Positions 7,501 through 13,984 of a DNA stretch of 16,808 bases are shown one piece after another. How positions within the stretch are numbered: position 1 is the first letter of the stretch; each line of letters starts with the position of its first letter. Under the pieces are notes generated by a model, which was given only the letters and a program-made list of their open reading frames with translations, was not told where the DNA came from and made no database searches. The stretch is taken from positions 11,893 to 28,700 of the forward strand of contig PMST01000164.1 of NCBI GenBank assembly GCA_003168295.1, read 5' to 3'. The stretch is from Actinomycetota bacterium. Lineage in GTDB: Bacteria; Actinomycetota; Actinomycetes; Streptosporangiales; Streptosporangiaceae. Made by a program: the position numbers and the translations under genes.

Positions 7501-7530
7501 GTGTGGATGACGCGAGTGTGGATGACGCGA
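7501..7530 (+). repeat. Perfect 15-bp tandem duplication at a gene start
   Basis: GTGTGGATGACGCGA occurs twice head to tail (7501-7515 and 7516-7530). It spans the GTG start of the maleylpyruvate isomerase-like gene and encodes VDDAS then VDDAN, giving two equivalent in-frame GTG starts at 7503 and 7518. Confidence 0.95.
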
Positions 7531-8237
7531 ACGACCTCCTGGCGGACCTGAAATCGGCCACCAGACGGCTGCTTGACGGGATGGGCCGCCTGTCCGATGC
7601 GGCCGCCAGGCAGCCGTCGCTGCTGCCCGGCTGGAGCCGGGGACATGTGCTGACCCATCTCGCCCGCAACGCCGAAGGCAGTACCCGGCTGCTGACCTGG
7701 GCCAGGACCGGCGTGCCAAGCTACGAGTACGAAAGTGCCGCCGCCCGGGCCGCCGAGATCGAGGCCGGGGCCGGCCGGCCCGCCGGGGTCCTGGCCGAAG
7801 ACGTCCGGCGGACAGCGGCGGCCCTGGAGGAAGCGGCCACCGGCATGCCGCCGCGGGCCTGGCGGCGCGTCGTCCGCTACACCGGCGGCCAGGAACGTCC
7901 TGCGGACGTCATCCTGCCCTCCAGGCTGGCCGAGGTGCTCATCCACCATGTCGATCTCGACCTCGGCTTCACGCCCGAGGACTGGCCGCGCCCCTTCGTG
8001 GCCGACATGCTCACGCTCCTGGCCAGCAGCCTCAGCCAGCGCGACGGGGTAACTGCCCTGCGGCTGGCCAGCCGCGACGGCGGCGGTGTTTTCACCATCG
8101 GCGATGCCAGGCCCGCGGACGTCACCGTGACCGGGTCCGAGCCGGAACTGCTGGCCTGGCTACTCGGCCGGGCCGATGGCCGCGGCCTCGGCCGGGAACC
8201 AGACGGTCCGCTCCCGGCGATACCGGCGATCTACTGA
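7503..8237 (+). CDS. Mycothiol-dependent maleylpyruvate isomerase family protein (DinB fold)
   Basis: A 244-residue protein of the actinobacterial MDMPI family. The N-terminal four-helix DinB-like domain carries LLPGWSRGHVLTHLARNAEG (residues 40-59) and PSRLAEVLIHHVDLDLG (139-155). His52, Glu144 and His148 fall where the characterised Corynebacterium maleylpyruvate isomerase binds its metal, so the metal site looks intact. The C-terminal domain (about 165-240) ends in the SCP2-like ITVTGSEPELLAWLLGR-type segment. The founding member isomerises maleylpyruvate in gentisate breakdown with mycothiol as cofactor, but no gentisate genes are nearby, so the reaction is unknown; most family members are uncharacterised thiol-dependent enzymes. 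GTG at 7503 or its duplicate at 7518 can start it. No ribosome site is seen, and TAGTGT at 7488-7493 could give a leaderless message. Its stop overlaps the LacI gene stop region. Confidence 0.85.
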   Translation: MDDASVDDANDLLADLKSATRRLLDGMGRLSDAAARQPSLLPGWSRGHVLTHLARNAEGSTRLLTWARTGVPSYEYESAAARAAEIEAGAGRPAGVLAEDVRRTAAALEEAATGMPPRAWRRVVRYTGGQERPADVILPSRLAEVLIHHVDLDLGFTPEDWPRPFVADMLTLLASSLSQRDGVTALRLASRDGGGVFTIGDARPADVTVTGSEPELLAWLLGRADGRGLGREPDGPLPAIPAIY

Positions 8238-9319
8238 GCCGCGCCCTGATGCCCGCAGCCGCAGCTCTCCCTGATGACGAGCTCGATGGGCAGCCGCTCG
8301 ACGTGACGGGGCAGGGCCGGATCGGCGATCCGTTCCAGCAAGCGGGAGCAGGCGCGCTCGCCGAGCAGGCGCATCGGCTGGCGGACCGTGGTCAGCGGCG
8401 GCGCGACCAGGGTACCGGCGTGCATGTCGTCGAAGCCGACGACAGCGACGTCGGCCGGAACCCGTATCCCGGCCATCTGCAGCTCGCGGATGGCCCCGAT
8501 CGCCATCTGGTCGTTGGCGCAGACGATCGCATCGGGCAATTCCGACCGGGGCCAGGTCAGGATGTCGCGCACGGCGAGCTGGCCGCTCATCGCGGCGAAC
8601 CGGCCCTCGAACGAACCCGCCAGCCTCGTCCCCGGATAGTCCGCCAGAGCCTCCGTTAGAGTGCTGCGCCGTTCGCGCGCGTCCGGGGCCTCGGGCGGCC
8701 CGGCTATGGCGAACAGCCTGGTCCGGCCGTGCTGCTCGACCAGATGGCTGACCAGGGCTCTGGTCCCGGCCCGGTTGTCGGCGCTGATGACATCGGTGTG
8801 GGGTTCATCCGGCGGGCCGGCGATCAGCACGATCGGGGTGCGCACCGCCAGCAGCGCCAGCTGCTCCGAGCTGATAATGCCCTCGATGATGAGCAGCCCG
8901 TCGACCTTGGCGGAGACCTTCTGTATCCGCCGGAAAGCGGCCGCGGGATCATCGCCGCTCAGCAGGGAAATCAGCAGCGACCATTCGATCTTGCTCAGCG
9001 AGAACTCGACGCCGCGCAAGACTTCTTCGATGAACAGCAGGCCCTCTTGCTCGACATCGGTGTCGGGGCTGCGGCTTTCCACCGCGATGAGCCCGATCAC
9101 TTCCTTGCGGTGCCGGGCCATGCTCTGGGCCGCGCCGTCGGGTATGTAGCCGAGCGCCTCGATGACCTTGAGCACGCGCTGCCGGGTCGCCGGGCGGATC
9201 CCATCGTGCCCGTGAACAACCCGGGAAACTGTCGCGGTGGAGACTCCGGCCTCACGCGCCACATCGTAGAGAGTGGAGGCCGGAGAACTGCCGAATCCGG
9301 TCGGCCGGTCGCTTCCCGT
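8231..9319 (-). CDS. LacI-family transcriptional repressor, apparent ACG start
   Basis: With the proposed start the protein has 362 residues. The DNA-binding helix-turn-helix and hinge are at residues 16-65 (TLYDVAREAGVSTATVSRVV, then RVLKVIEALGYIPDGAAQSMA). The periplasmic-binding-protein-like effector domain follows to about 345, with VDGLLIIEG, DNRAGTRALVSHL, DAIVCANDQMAIGAI and VAVVGFDDMHAGTLVAPPLTTVRQP. The only standard in-frame start, GTG at 9260-9262, would cut off the first helix (TLYD). No ATG, GTG or TTG lies between it and the upstream stop at 9344-9346. AGGAGG at 9326-9331, then 6 nt, then ACG (9317-9319) gives the full domain. Two LacI-type operators lie upstream, indicating autoregulation. 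The sugar-type effector and other targets are unknown. The gene converges with the MDMPI gene, overlapping it by 7 bp. Confidence 0.85.
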   Translation of the reverse strand, partial: TGSDRPTGFGSSPASTLYDVAREAGVSTATVSRVVHGHDGIRPATRQRVLKVIEALGYIPDGAAQSMARHRKEVIGLIAVESRSPDTDVEQEGLLFIEEVLRGVEFSLSKIEWSLLISLLSGDDPAAAFRRIQKVSAKVDGLLIIEGIISSEQLALLAVRTPIVLIAGPPDEPHTDVISADNRAGTRALVSHLVEQHGRTRLFAIAGPPEAPDARERRSTLTEALADYPGTRLAGSFEGRFAAMSGQLAVRDILTWPRSELPDAIVCANDQMAIGAIRELQMAGIRVPADVAVVGFDDMHAGTLVAPPLTTVRQPMRLLGERACSRLLERIADPALPRHVERLPIELVIRESCGCGHQGAAQ

Positions 9320-9331
9320 GGGCGGCCTCCT
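9317..9331 (-). promoter_or_regulatory. Shine-Dalgarno AGGAGG plus ACG start of lacI-type gene
   Basis: On the minus strand AGGAGG (9331-9326), CCGCCC and ACG (9319-9317) are in the correct frame for a complete LacI N-terminus. Consensus site and 6-nt spacing are ideal, but the codon is ACG where ATG is expected. An ATG at 9345-9347 is in another frame that ends within 32 codons. Confidence 0.6.
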
Positions 9332-9349
9332 GAACAGCCGGCGTCATGG

Positions 9350-9355
9350 ATCGTA
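9350..9355 (-). promoter_or_regulatory. Possible -10 box of the LacI-type gene
   Basis: TACGAT on the minus strand fits the TAnnnT pattern. Transcription would start near 9343, leaving a leader of about 24 nt that contains AGGAGG and excludes the out-of-frame ATG at 9345-9347. No good -35 box is seen. Confidence 0.35.
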
Positions 9356-9380
9356 TGAGCGCAAGCGCCGAGAGTACCTA

Positions 9381-9394
9381 TCTAAGCGGTTACA
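9381..9394. promoter_or_regulatory. LacI-type operator O1
   Basis: TCTAAGCGGTTACA is an imperfect palindrome centred on CG, with half-sites TCTAAGC and TGTAACC. This is the general form of LacI/PurR-family sites. It lies about 60 bp upstream of the repressor's proposed start. Confidence 0.6.
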
Positions 9395-9401
9395 TACCTG
9401 A

Positions 9402-9415
9402 TGTTACCGCTTACA
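9402..9415. promoter_or_regulatory. LacI-type operator O2
   Basis: TGTTACCGCTTACA, with half-sites TGTTACC and TGTAAGC, is centred 21 bp from O1, i.e. two helical turns on the same face. O1 and O2 together also form a larger inverted repeat (9383-9395 with 9401-9413, 12 of 13 matching), so two dimers may bind together. Confidence 0.6.
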
Positions 9416-9500
9416 TGATGGTTCCCGGTGGGACGCGTCAATCCTGGCCCGGACCGCGACGCTCAGACGTCCACGCTTGAACCGGCCCCCTGCTCCTGGC

Positions 9501-9851
9501 TCATGAGGCGAGCTTATCCAGGCGCTGCAGGAGCTCGTGGGCGGCGAGCTCGACCTCCTTGTGCCGCCACTCGGCCGCCCGGTACATGCAGGCGATAATG
9601 CCCATGCGGTGGACGCGCCGGAAGTCCCCGTAGACGAACGCGTACCTGGCCTTGGTCTGGTCAGTGGCGCCGTCGGTAAGCCCGAGATGCCACCGGCCGT
9701 ACTCCTCCCAGGAATGACGCTCCAGGAAGGCGTTCTGCTCGCTGGCCTTAGGCTGAATCTCCCCCCAGTCGCTGTCGAGCACGTACTGGCGGCTGTCGAT
9801 GAGCCGCTGGGCTTGCTTGACGGCGTCCGGGTTCACAGAATACGAAGCCAT
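9501..9851 (-). CDS. Conserved hypothetical protein (116 aa)
   Basis: A small soluble protein without a signal peptide or membrane segment. It is rich in Trp, His, Glu and Arg, with conserved-looking stretches: SVNPDAVKQAQRLIDSRQYV, VLDSDWGEIQPKASEQNAFL, HSWEEYGRWHLGLTDGATD, FVYGDFRRVHRMGIIACMYR and AAEWRHKEVELAAHELLQ. I recognise the pattern as one shared by actinobacterial hypothetical proteins, but no function is known to me. The many charged and aromatic residues and the predicted helices at both ends suggest a compact, possibly nucleotide- or nucleic-acid-binding fold; that is a guess. ATG at 9849-9851 has no clear ribosome site. It follows the SDR gene on the same strand with a 69-bp gap that contains a CGCGCC/GGCGCG inverted repeat, so separate transcription is likely. 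Confidence 0.8.
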   Translation of the reverse strand: MASYSVNPDAVKQAQRLIDSRQYVLDSDWGEIQPKASEQNAFLERHSWEEYGRWHLGLTDGATDQTKARYAFVYGDFRRVHRMGIIACMYRAAEWRHKEVELAAHELLQRLDKLAS

Positions 9852-9920
9852 GCCAGCATTCTGCCGCGCCCGGGGGGTTCTGCGACATCAAGGCGCGGGA
9901 TGGCCGGTCACAGTGAACCG

Positions 9921-10742
9921 CTAGCCGGACGAGGACGCCGCGTCCCCGAGCATCCGGTCGGTGACCTCGCGGAGCTTGGCGCGGAACTGCGGGTCGTAGG
10001 CCTCGGGCCGGGCGCGCGCGATCTTGAGCCCGTCGAAGAACCGCCCGGTGACTCCGTCCAGGGCCGGATCGGTAATGAGCCGCATCGTCGCCTCACCTCC
10101 CTGCTCGAGGGTGGAGACCGGGGTGATCCCGCTACGGATGACCATCGCGGTGTTCATCAAGGTCGCCGGGTGTGAGCAGTTCACCGTCACCTTGGCCGCC
10201 TCAAGCTCACCGGCCAGGTCGAAGCTGAAAGCGGCCAGCGCGAGCTTAGACCTCCGGTAGGCCTCCACTCCCTGGTACCCGTGCTCGAACTCGGCATCGG
10301 CCGGGTCGAACGCGGCCTGGCCGATCGAGCCCACGTTGACAACCCTGGACGGCGCCGAGGCGGTCAGCAACGGCACGAGCAGCCTGGTGAGCAGGACCGG
10401 CGCGAGATAGTTGACGGCGAACCGCAGCTCGTGGCCGTCCGCGCTGACCTGCCGTCCTTCGCCCGGCGCGCCGAAGCCGACCGCCGCGTTGTTCACCAGC
10501 ACATCAACCCGGGGCGCTCCCGCCGTGATCCGGGCCGCCAGGTCCCGCACGTCGCCGAGCGAGGCCAGGTCGGCGACAAAGCCACGGGTACCGCCCAGCT
10601 CGGCGCAAAGGTCAGCTACCCGGGCCGGATCGCGTCCGTGTGCCAGCACCTGCCAGCCGGAGCCCGCCAGCTGCCGGGCCAGGTAACGGCCCAGACCGGA
10701 GGTCGCACCGGTGATAAGAACGGCAGGCGCCACGTCAGCCAT
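9921..10742 (-). CDS. Short-chain dehydrogenase/reductase (SDR)
   Basis: A 273-residue classical-type SDR that reduces or oxidises an alcohol/carbonyl substrate with NAD(P). The cofactor motif TGATSGLG is at residues 11-18, VNNAA at 83-87, the active-site Asn at 111 (FAVNYLAP), Ser139 (VNVGSIGQ), Tyr162 and Lys166 (AYRRSK). His35-Gly-Arg37 after the second strand suggests NADP(H) preference. The C-terminal part (TGRFFDGLKIARARPEAYDP) resembles retinol-dehydrogenase-like and WWOX-like SDRs. The substrate is unknown. ATG at 10740-10742 is preceded by GGAGG with a 4-nt gap. The gene is divergent from trmO, and a 23-bp palindrome lies in the shared promoter region. Confidence 0.9.
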   Translation of the reverse strand: MADVAPAVLITGATSGLGRYLARQLAGSGWQVLAHGRDPARVADLCAELGGTRGFVADLASLGDVRDLAARITAGAPRVDVLVNNAAVGFGAPGEGRQVSADGHELRFAVNYLAPVLLTRLLVPLLTASAPSRVVNVGSIGQAAFDPADAEFEHGYQGVEAYRRSKLALAAFSFDLAGELEAAKVTVNCSHPATLMNTAMVIRSGITPVSTLEQGGEATMRLITDPALDGVTGRFFDGLKIARARPEAYDPQFRAKLREVTDRMLGDAASSSG

Positions 10743-10771
10743 CTGGCCTCCAGCATCGTCGTGCGTTGATC

Positions 10772-10794
10772 CCGCGGGTTCGCCGAACCCGCGG
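10772..10794. promoter_or_regulatory. 23-bp perfect palindrome between divergent genes
   Basis: CCGCGGGTTCG (10772-10782) and CGAACCCGCGG (10784-10794) are perfect inverted repeats around one base. It lies 30 bp upstream of the SDR start and 47 bp upstream of trmO. It could be an operator or a hairpin in one of the leaders. Confidence 0.5.
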
Positions 10795-10840
10795 CCGGGG
10801 CGGGCTCGATCTTGCCGGAACCAGTGACAGCATAAGGAAC

Positions 10841-11362
10841 ATGGAACTGACCGTCCCCATGCCGGTGATCGGAGTGGTCCGCAGCAGCCGCCAGGACCTG
10901 GAGAGCACGCCGATCCAGGCCGGCCTCAACCGCGCCGAGCACGGCACGATCGAGATCGCCGAGCCGTACCGGGACGGCCTGGACGGGCTCGCGGACTTCG
11001 ACTACGCCTGGATGTTCAGCTGGCTGCACCGCCCGCGGGACCGTGGCGGGGACGCACCGCTGCGGCAGATCCCGTTCCTGCTCCGCCGCCAGCAGCGCAC
11101 GATGGGAATTTTCGCCACCCGCGGACCGCGGCGGATCAACCCGATCGGGCTCAGCCTCATCCAGCTTCTCGAGGTGACCGGCCAGGCTGTGGTGTTCGCC
11201 GGCGTCGATCTCCTGGACGGCACGCCCGTCGTGGACCTCAAGCCATACGTCAGCCGCTTCGACCGGCCGCCGGGAAACCCGCGATGCGGCTGGTTCGACG
11301 AGCTCACCATCAGCGACGGCACCACGCCCGCGCAACTCGCCGGACCGCCATCGCCACCCTGA
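10841..11362 (+). CDS. trmO: tRNA (N6-threonylcarbamoyl-A37) N6-methyltransferase TrmO/TsaA family
   Basis: A 173-residue protein of the TrmO (YaeB/TsaA, UPF0066) family, which uses S-adenosylmethionine to methylate the t6A37 of some threonine tRNAs. Diagnostic stretches are PVIGVVRS at 8-15, GTIEI at 35-39, LADFDYAWMFSWLHR at 50-64, FATRGPRRINPIGLSL at 91-106 (the strongest signature) and GVDLLDGTPVVDLKPYV at 121-137. It lacks the C-terminal extension found in E. coli TrmO, as is usual for short actinobacterial forms. ATG at 10841 follows AAGGA closely (about 3 nt); the frame is open further upstream, but there it runs through the palindrome and looks noncoding. It is a single gene, convergent with the ArsR-SRPBCC gene. 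Confidence 0.88.
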   Translation: MELTVPMPVIGVVRSSRQDLESTPIQAGLNRAEHGTIEIAEPYRDGLDGLADFDYAWMFSWLHRPRDRGGDAPLRQIPFLLRRQQRTMGIFATRGPRRINPIGLSLIQLLEVTGQAVVFAGVDLLDGTPVVDLKPYVSRFDRPPGNPRCGWFDELTISDGTTPAQLAGPPSPP

Positions 11363-11384
11363 CGGCAAGCCGGCCGCGGCCTGG

Positions 11385-12209
11385 TCAGCGTGGATCGTTG
11401 CGTGCCATCTGCGCGGCGCGGAGATCGGCATGCATCTCCCAGGGCGGCTGCGGCAAGACGTGCCCGGTCTCCAGGAGGGACTTCAGGTTGGCCAGGACAG
11501 CAGGCCACCCGGCCGAGACCGCGCGGTAAGCGTCCTGGCCGGCGAGGTTCTCGTGGATGACCGTGACCCGGACGATGTCGTGGTAGGGCTCGATCTCGAA
11601 CGTCACCGTTGACGATCCGGCGGGCGGCTGGCCGGATGGATCGCCTGGTGGATCGAAGGTCATCACCAGCCGTCGGGGAGGGTCCGTCTGCACGACGGTC
11701 CCGGCGACATCGGCGATACCAGAGCCGTCCGTGCGCTGGTGCTCCCACCGGGAGCCAGGCTGCCAGTCCGAGACGTTGCTGTGGCCCCAGTAGGAGGCGG
11801 TCAGGTCCGCGTCGGTCAGCGCGTGCCAGACCTGCTCGGGCGTGGCGTGGATATAGGTGACGTACACATACTCCGGCCTGCCGGCCATGCCGTGCTCCTC
11901 TACTCGTCGCTTCATGCTGCTGAGCGTCCGGTGCCGCGGACGCTCGAACTTTCCGATCCACCGGTCACCGATGTCGTGGAGCGGCACCGGGTTCAGGTAA
12001 TGCAGCTTTTCCCGTCCCCGCCAGACGGTGCTCACCAGGTTGGCGGCCTCCAGGACAGAAATGTGCTGGGTGACCGACTGGCGCGCCATGCCGAGCTGGC
12101 CGCACAGTTCGCCGAGCGTCTGCCCGTTGCGCTGGTGCAGGCGGTCAAGCAGGGACCGCCGGGTCGGGTCGGCCAGCGCCTTGAAGACCTTATTAGCCTC
12201 GGTGGCCAC
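11385..12209 (-). CDS. ArsR-type HTH regulator fused to SRPBCC/AHSA1 domain
   Basis: A 274-residue two-domain protein. Residues 1-100 are an ArsR winged helix: FKALADPTRRSLLDRL at 9-24, the recognition region LGELCGQLGMARQSVTQHISVLE at 32-54, and the wing VSTVWRGREKLHYLNP at 59-74. No metal-binding cysteine motif is present. Residues 112-255 are an SRPBCC/AHSA1 hydrophobic-pocket domain (YVYVTYIHATPEQVWHALTDADLTASYWG, then AVSAGWPAVLANLKSLLETG). Such fusions are probably one-component sensors in which the pocket binds a ligand; the ligand is unknown. It starts with GTG (12207-12209) with no ribosome site, and its promoter places transcription start at about the same base. A 30-bp perfect palindrome in the promoter is the obvious binding site, so it likely controls itself and perhaps the divergent NmrA gene. 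Confidence 0.9.
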   Translation of the reverse strand: MATEANKVFKALADPTRRSLLDRLHQRNGQTLGELCGQLGMARQSVTQHISVLEAANLVSTVWRGREKLHYLNPVPLHDIGDRWIGKFERPRHRTLSSMKRRVEEHGMAGRPEYVYVTYIHATPEQVWHALTDADLTASYWGHSNVSDWQPGSRWEHQRTDGSGIADVAGTVVQTDPPRRLVMTFDPPGDPSGQPPAGSSTVTFEIEPYHDIVRVTVIHENLAGQDAYRAVSAGWPAVLANLKSLLETGHVLPQPPWEMHADLRAAQMARNDPR

Positions 12210-12212
12210 AGA

Positions 12213-12242
12213 ACATTATGCAGGTATTTACCTGCATAATGT
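12213..12242. promoter_or_regulatory. 30-bp perfect palindromic operator
   Basis: Arms of 14 bp (12213-12226, core CATTATGCAGGTA, and 12229-12242) flank a TT centre with no mismatch. It overlaps both promoter boxes of the ArsR-SRPBCC gene and ends 3 bp before its start codon. Its A+T content stands out from the surroundings. ArsR-family dimers bind such sites. Confidence 0.85.
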
Positions 12243-12245
12243 CAA
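12215..12245 (-). promoter_or_regulatory. Promoter of the ArsR-SRPBCC gene
   Basis: On the minus strand a perfect -35 box TTGACA (12240-12245) is followed after 19 bp by CATAAT (12215-12220). The start of transcription would fall at or next to the GTG start codon, implying a leaderless message. The 19-bp spacer is longer than the usual 17. Confidence 0.6.
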
Positions 12246-12273
12246 GCCCGCAACGCCGTGAATGAAGGTCCCG

Positions 12274-12323
12274 CACCCGACGGGTGGCCCACACCCCCGG
12301 TTGGAGGGGGTTCGAGGGTGGGC
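12274..12323 (+). other. Hairpin-rich leader region upstream of the NmrA-type gene
   Basis: Inverted repeats crowd here: CACCCG/CGGGTG (12274-12286), GCCCAC (12287-12292) with GTGGGC (12318-12323), and inside it CCCCC (12294-12298) with GGGGG (12306-12310). They could be a terminator-like or attenuating leader structure if transcription starts upstream. No known riboswitch class is recognised. Confidence 0.3.
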
Positions 12324-12440
12324 TCAGCGGGCCTCCGTTCGCGGGGCTGGCAGGATAGTCGCGGGAGCGGCGCGGGGCACAACGAGCGGTGGCGGCGCGG
12401 TACCACCCGGTGTCCCGCAGCACCCTGAAAGGGGCACAGC

Positions 12441-13328
12441 ATGATTCTGGTGACTGGAGCGACCGGGCGGGTGGGCTACCGCGTCCTGGAGGCACTGGCC
12501 GATGCGGGCGCTGACACCACCGCGATGGTGCGGGTGGAGGCGAAGGCCGCCGACCTGCCGGGTACGCCGGCGCATGTAGTAGCGAGCTTCGACGATCCGC
12601 CGCCGGCCGAGGTCTTGCGGGGATTCGACCGGGTCTTCCTGCTGAGCCCGGCGGATGAGGAGCAAGCCGTGCTCGAGACGGTGTTCATCGACGCGCTCGT
12701 AGCCGCTGGCCACCGCCCGCACATCGTCAAGATCGCAGCGGACGGCTTCGCCGATCCCGACTGCGAGGTGCGTTTCATGCGCAGCCACCGAGATGTCGCC
12801 ATGCACTTGGCCGCGACCGGGCTTCCGGTTACCTACCTTGCTCCCTCGATCTATATGGAGGACTTGCTGGCCGCCGCGGAGACCATCCGCGAGGACGGAG
12901 TCATTGCCGCGCCCGCGGGCCATGGCCGGGTCGGGTTCGTGTCGGTCACCGACGTGGCCGCGGTCGCGGCCAAGGTCCTCACCAGCGACGGCCATGACGG
13001 CGCGACCTACGTGCTGACCGGCCCGGAGGCGCTCGGGTACGCGGACGTGGCGGCGCGCATCTCGGCTGTGTTCGCGCGGCAGGTCGACTACAAGAGCCAG
13101 CCCGCTGAGCAGCTGCGAAAGCTCCTCCTGGCGAGCGGGCTGAGCCGCTGGGACACCGACGGCACCGTTGAGCTGTTCGAGTGGATCCGGCACGGCGGCG
13201 CGGCCACGGTGACGGCCGACGTGCGCGAGGTGACCGGCGCCGATCCCCGCCCGGTCCAGGACTGGCTCGAAGAGTCACGAGGGAGCTTCCTCGGGCCGCC
13301 GTCGGACCTGCCTCCCCCGGCCTTCTAG
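12441..13328 (+). CDS. NmrA-like NAD(P)-binding protein (atypical SDR)
   Basis: A 295-residue protein of the NmrA/quinone-reductase-like atypical SDR group. The nucleotide motif VTGATGRVG is at residues 4-12. Marks of the group are RGFDRVFLLSPADEEQ, HIVKIAADGF, FMRSHRDVAMHLAATGLPVTYLAPSIYMEDLL, and GFVSVTDVAAVAAKVLTS followed by TYVLTGPEALGYADVAARIS. The classical YxxxK pair is not placed as in catalytic SDRs, so it may be a redox sensor or an NAD(P)H-dependent reductase; the sequence does not decide. ATG at 12441 has AAAGGGG 6 nt upstream. It is divergent from the ArsR-SRPBCC regulator across 231 bp, a common arrangement for a regulator and its target. It converges with the ligase remnant, with a hairpin between them. 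Confidence 0.88.
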   Translation: MILVTGATGRVGYRVLEALADAGADTTAMVRVEAKAADLPGTPAHVVASFDDPPPAEVLRGFDRVFLLSPADEEQAVLETVFIDALVAAGHRPHIVKIAADGFADPDCEVRFMRSHRDVAMHLAATGLPVTYLAPSIYMEDLLAAAETIREDGVIAAPAGHGRVGFVSVTDVAAVAAKVLTSDGHDGATYVLTGPEALGYADVAARISAVFARQVDYKSQPAEQLRKLLLASGLSRWDTDGTVELFEWIRHGGAATVTADVREVTGADPRPVQDWLEESRGSFLGPPSDLPPPAF

Positions 13329-13329
13329 G

Positions 13330-13348
13330 CTGCGGCCAGGGTCCGCAG
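13330..13348. terminator. Hairpin between convergent genes
   Basis: CTGCGG (13330-13335), a 7-nt loop and CCGCAG (13343-13348) lie 2 bp past the NmrA-type stop and 10 bp past the ligase remnant stop on the other strand. No T-run follows. Confidence 0.45.
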
Positions 13349-13357
13349 GTACCGCGG

Positions 13358-13984
13358 TCAGATCTGCCGGTCGTGTCCTTTCCAGAACGGGGCCCGGAGC
13401 GTGCGCTTGAGCACCTTTCCGCTGGGATTACGCGGCAGCGCGTCGATGATGTCGACAGTGCGCGGGCATTTGTAGTGAGCCAGATGCTCCCGGGCGAATC
13501 CGATGATCTCCTGCTCCGTCGCCTGGTGGCCGGGCCGCAGAGCCACCATCGCCTTGACGGTCTCGCCCCAGTGGTCATCGGGAATGCCTATCACCGCCAC
13601 CTCGGCCACCGCCGGGTGCTCAGCCACGGCCTGCTCGACCTCGGGTGAGTAGACGTTCTCCCCGCCCGTGATGATCATGTCCTTGACCCGGTCGCAGATG
13701 AACAGGAACCCGCCGTCGCCGGCATGCCCGACATCGCCGCTGCGCAGCCAGCCGTCCTCGGTGACCGCCTGGGCGGTGTCATCCGGCCTGTTCAAGTAGC
13801 CCCTCATCCGCTGCGCCGACCGGAACCAGAACTCACCGGGCTGGCCGGCGGCGGCGTCCTGGCCGGTGGCCGGGTCCACCACCCGCACCTGCGCGCCGGC
13901 GAGCAGGGTTAGCCGCGAGCTGTGCCGGTCCTCCCGCCCGACGTCCCGGTGCGCGTGCGGGGACAAGGCGCTGATCACCGTTCC
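13358..13984 (-). pseudogene. Acyl-CoA synthetase (AMP-binding), C-terminal remnant
   Basis: About 208 codons encode the C-terminal 40 % of a fatty-acyl/aryl-CoA ligase. The order of motifs is normal: GEFWFRSAQRMRGYLNRP, DGWLRSGDVG (ATP-binding Asp), RVKDMIITGGENVYSPEVE (hinge), GIPDDHWGETVKAMV, HYKCPRTVDIIDALPRNPSGKVLKR (last Lys for adenylation). The N-terminal 300 or more residues, including the P-loop-like motif and YGxTE, are missing. Homology begins within the ...GTVISALSPHAHR segment that normally follows YGxTE. Immediately upstream lies the 3' end of the TnpB-like gene, and no ligase sequence is seen beyond that element, so insertion was accompanied by loss of the 5' half. An in-frame GTG (13976-13978) exists, but a functional product is unlikely. 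It was probably in an acyl-CoA pathway with the hydratase/isomerase at 15872. Confidence 0.85.

Noticed and set aside
6526..7551. 341-codon + strand open frame opposite the membrane protein
   Set aside because: Its Asp/His/Arg-rich composition is the mirror of hydrophobic codons on the other strand; no domain seen.
7369..7719. Long N-terminal extension of the membrane protein
   Set aside because: The frame overlaps the start of the opposite-strand isomerase-like gene, and its composition does not resemble the protein.
10772..10794. tRNA T-arm-like GGTTCG sequence
   Set aside because: The loop would have nine bases instead of seven and no acceptor, D or anticodon arm is nearby.
12306..12323. 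GGTTCGA resembling a tRNA T-loop
   Set aside because: The following bases cannot form the T-stem and no other tRNA arm is present.
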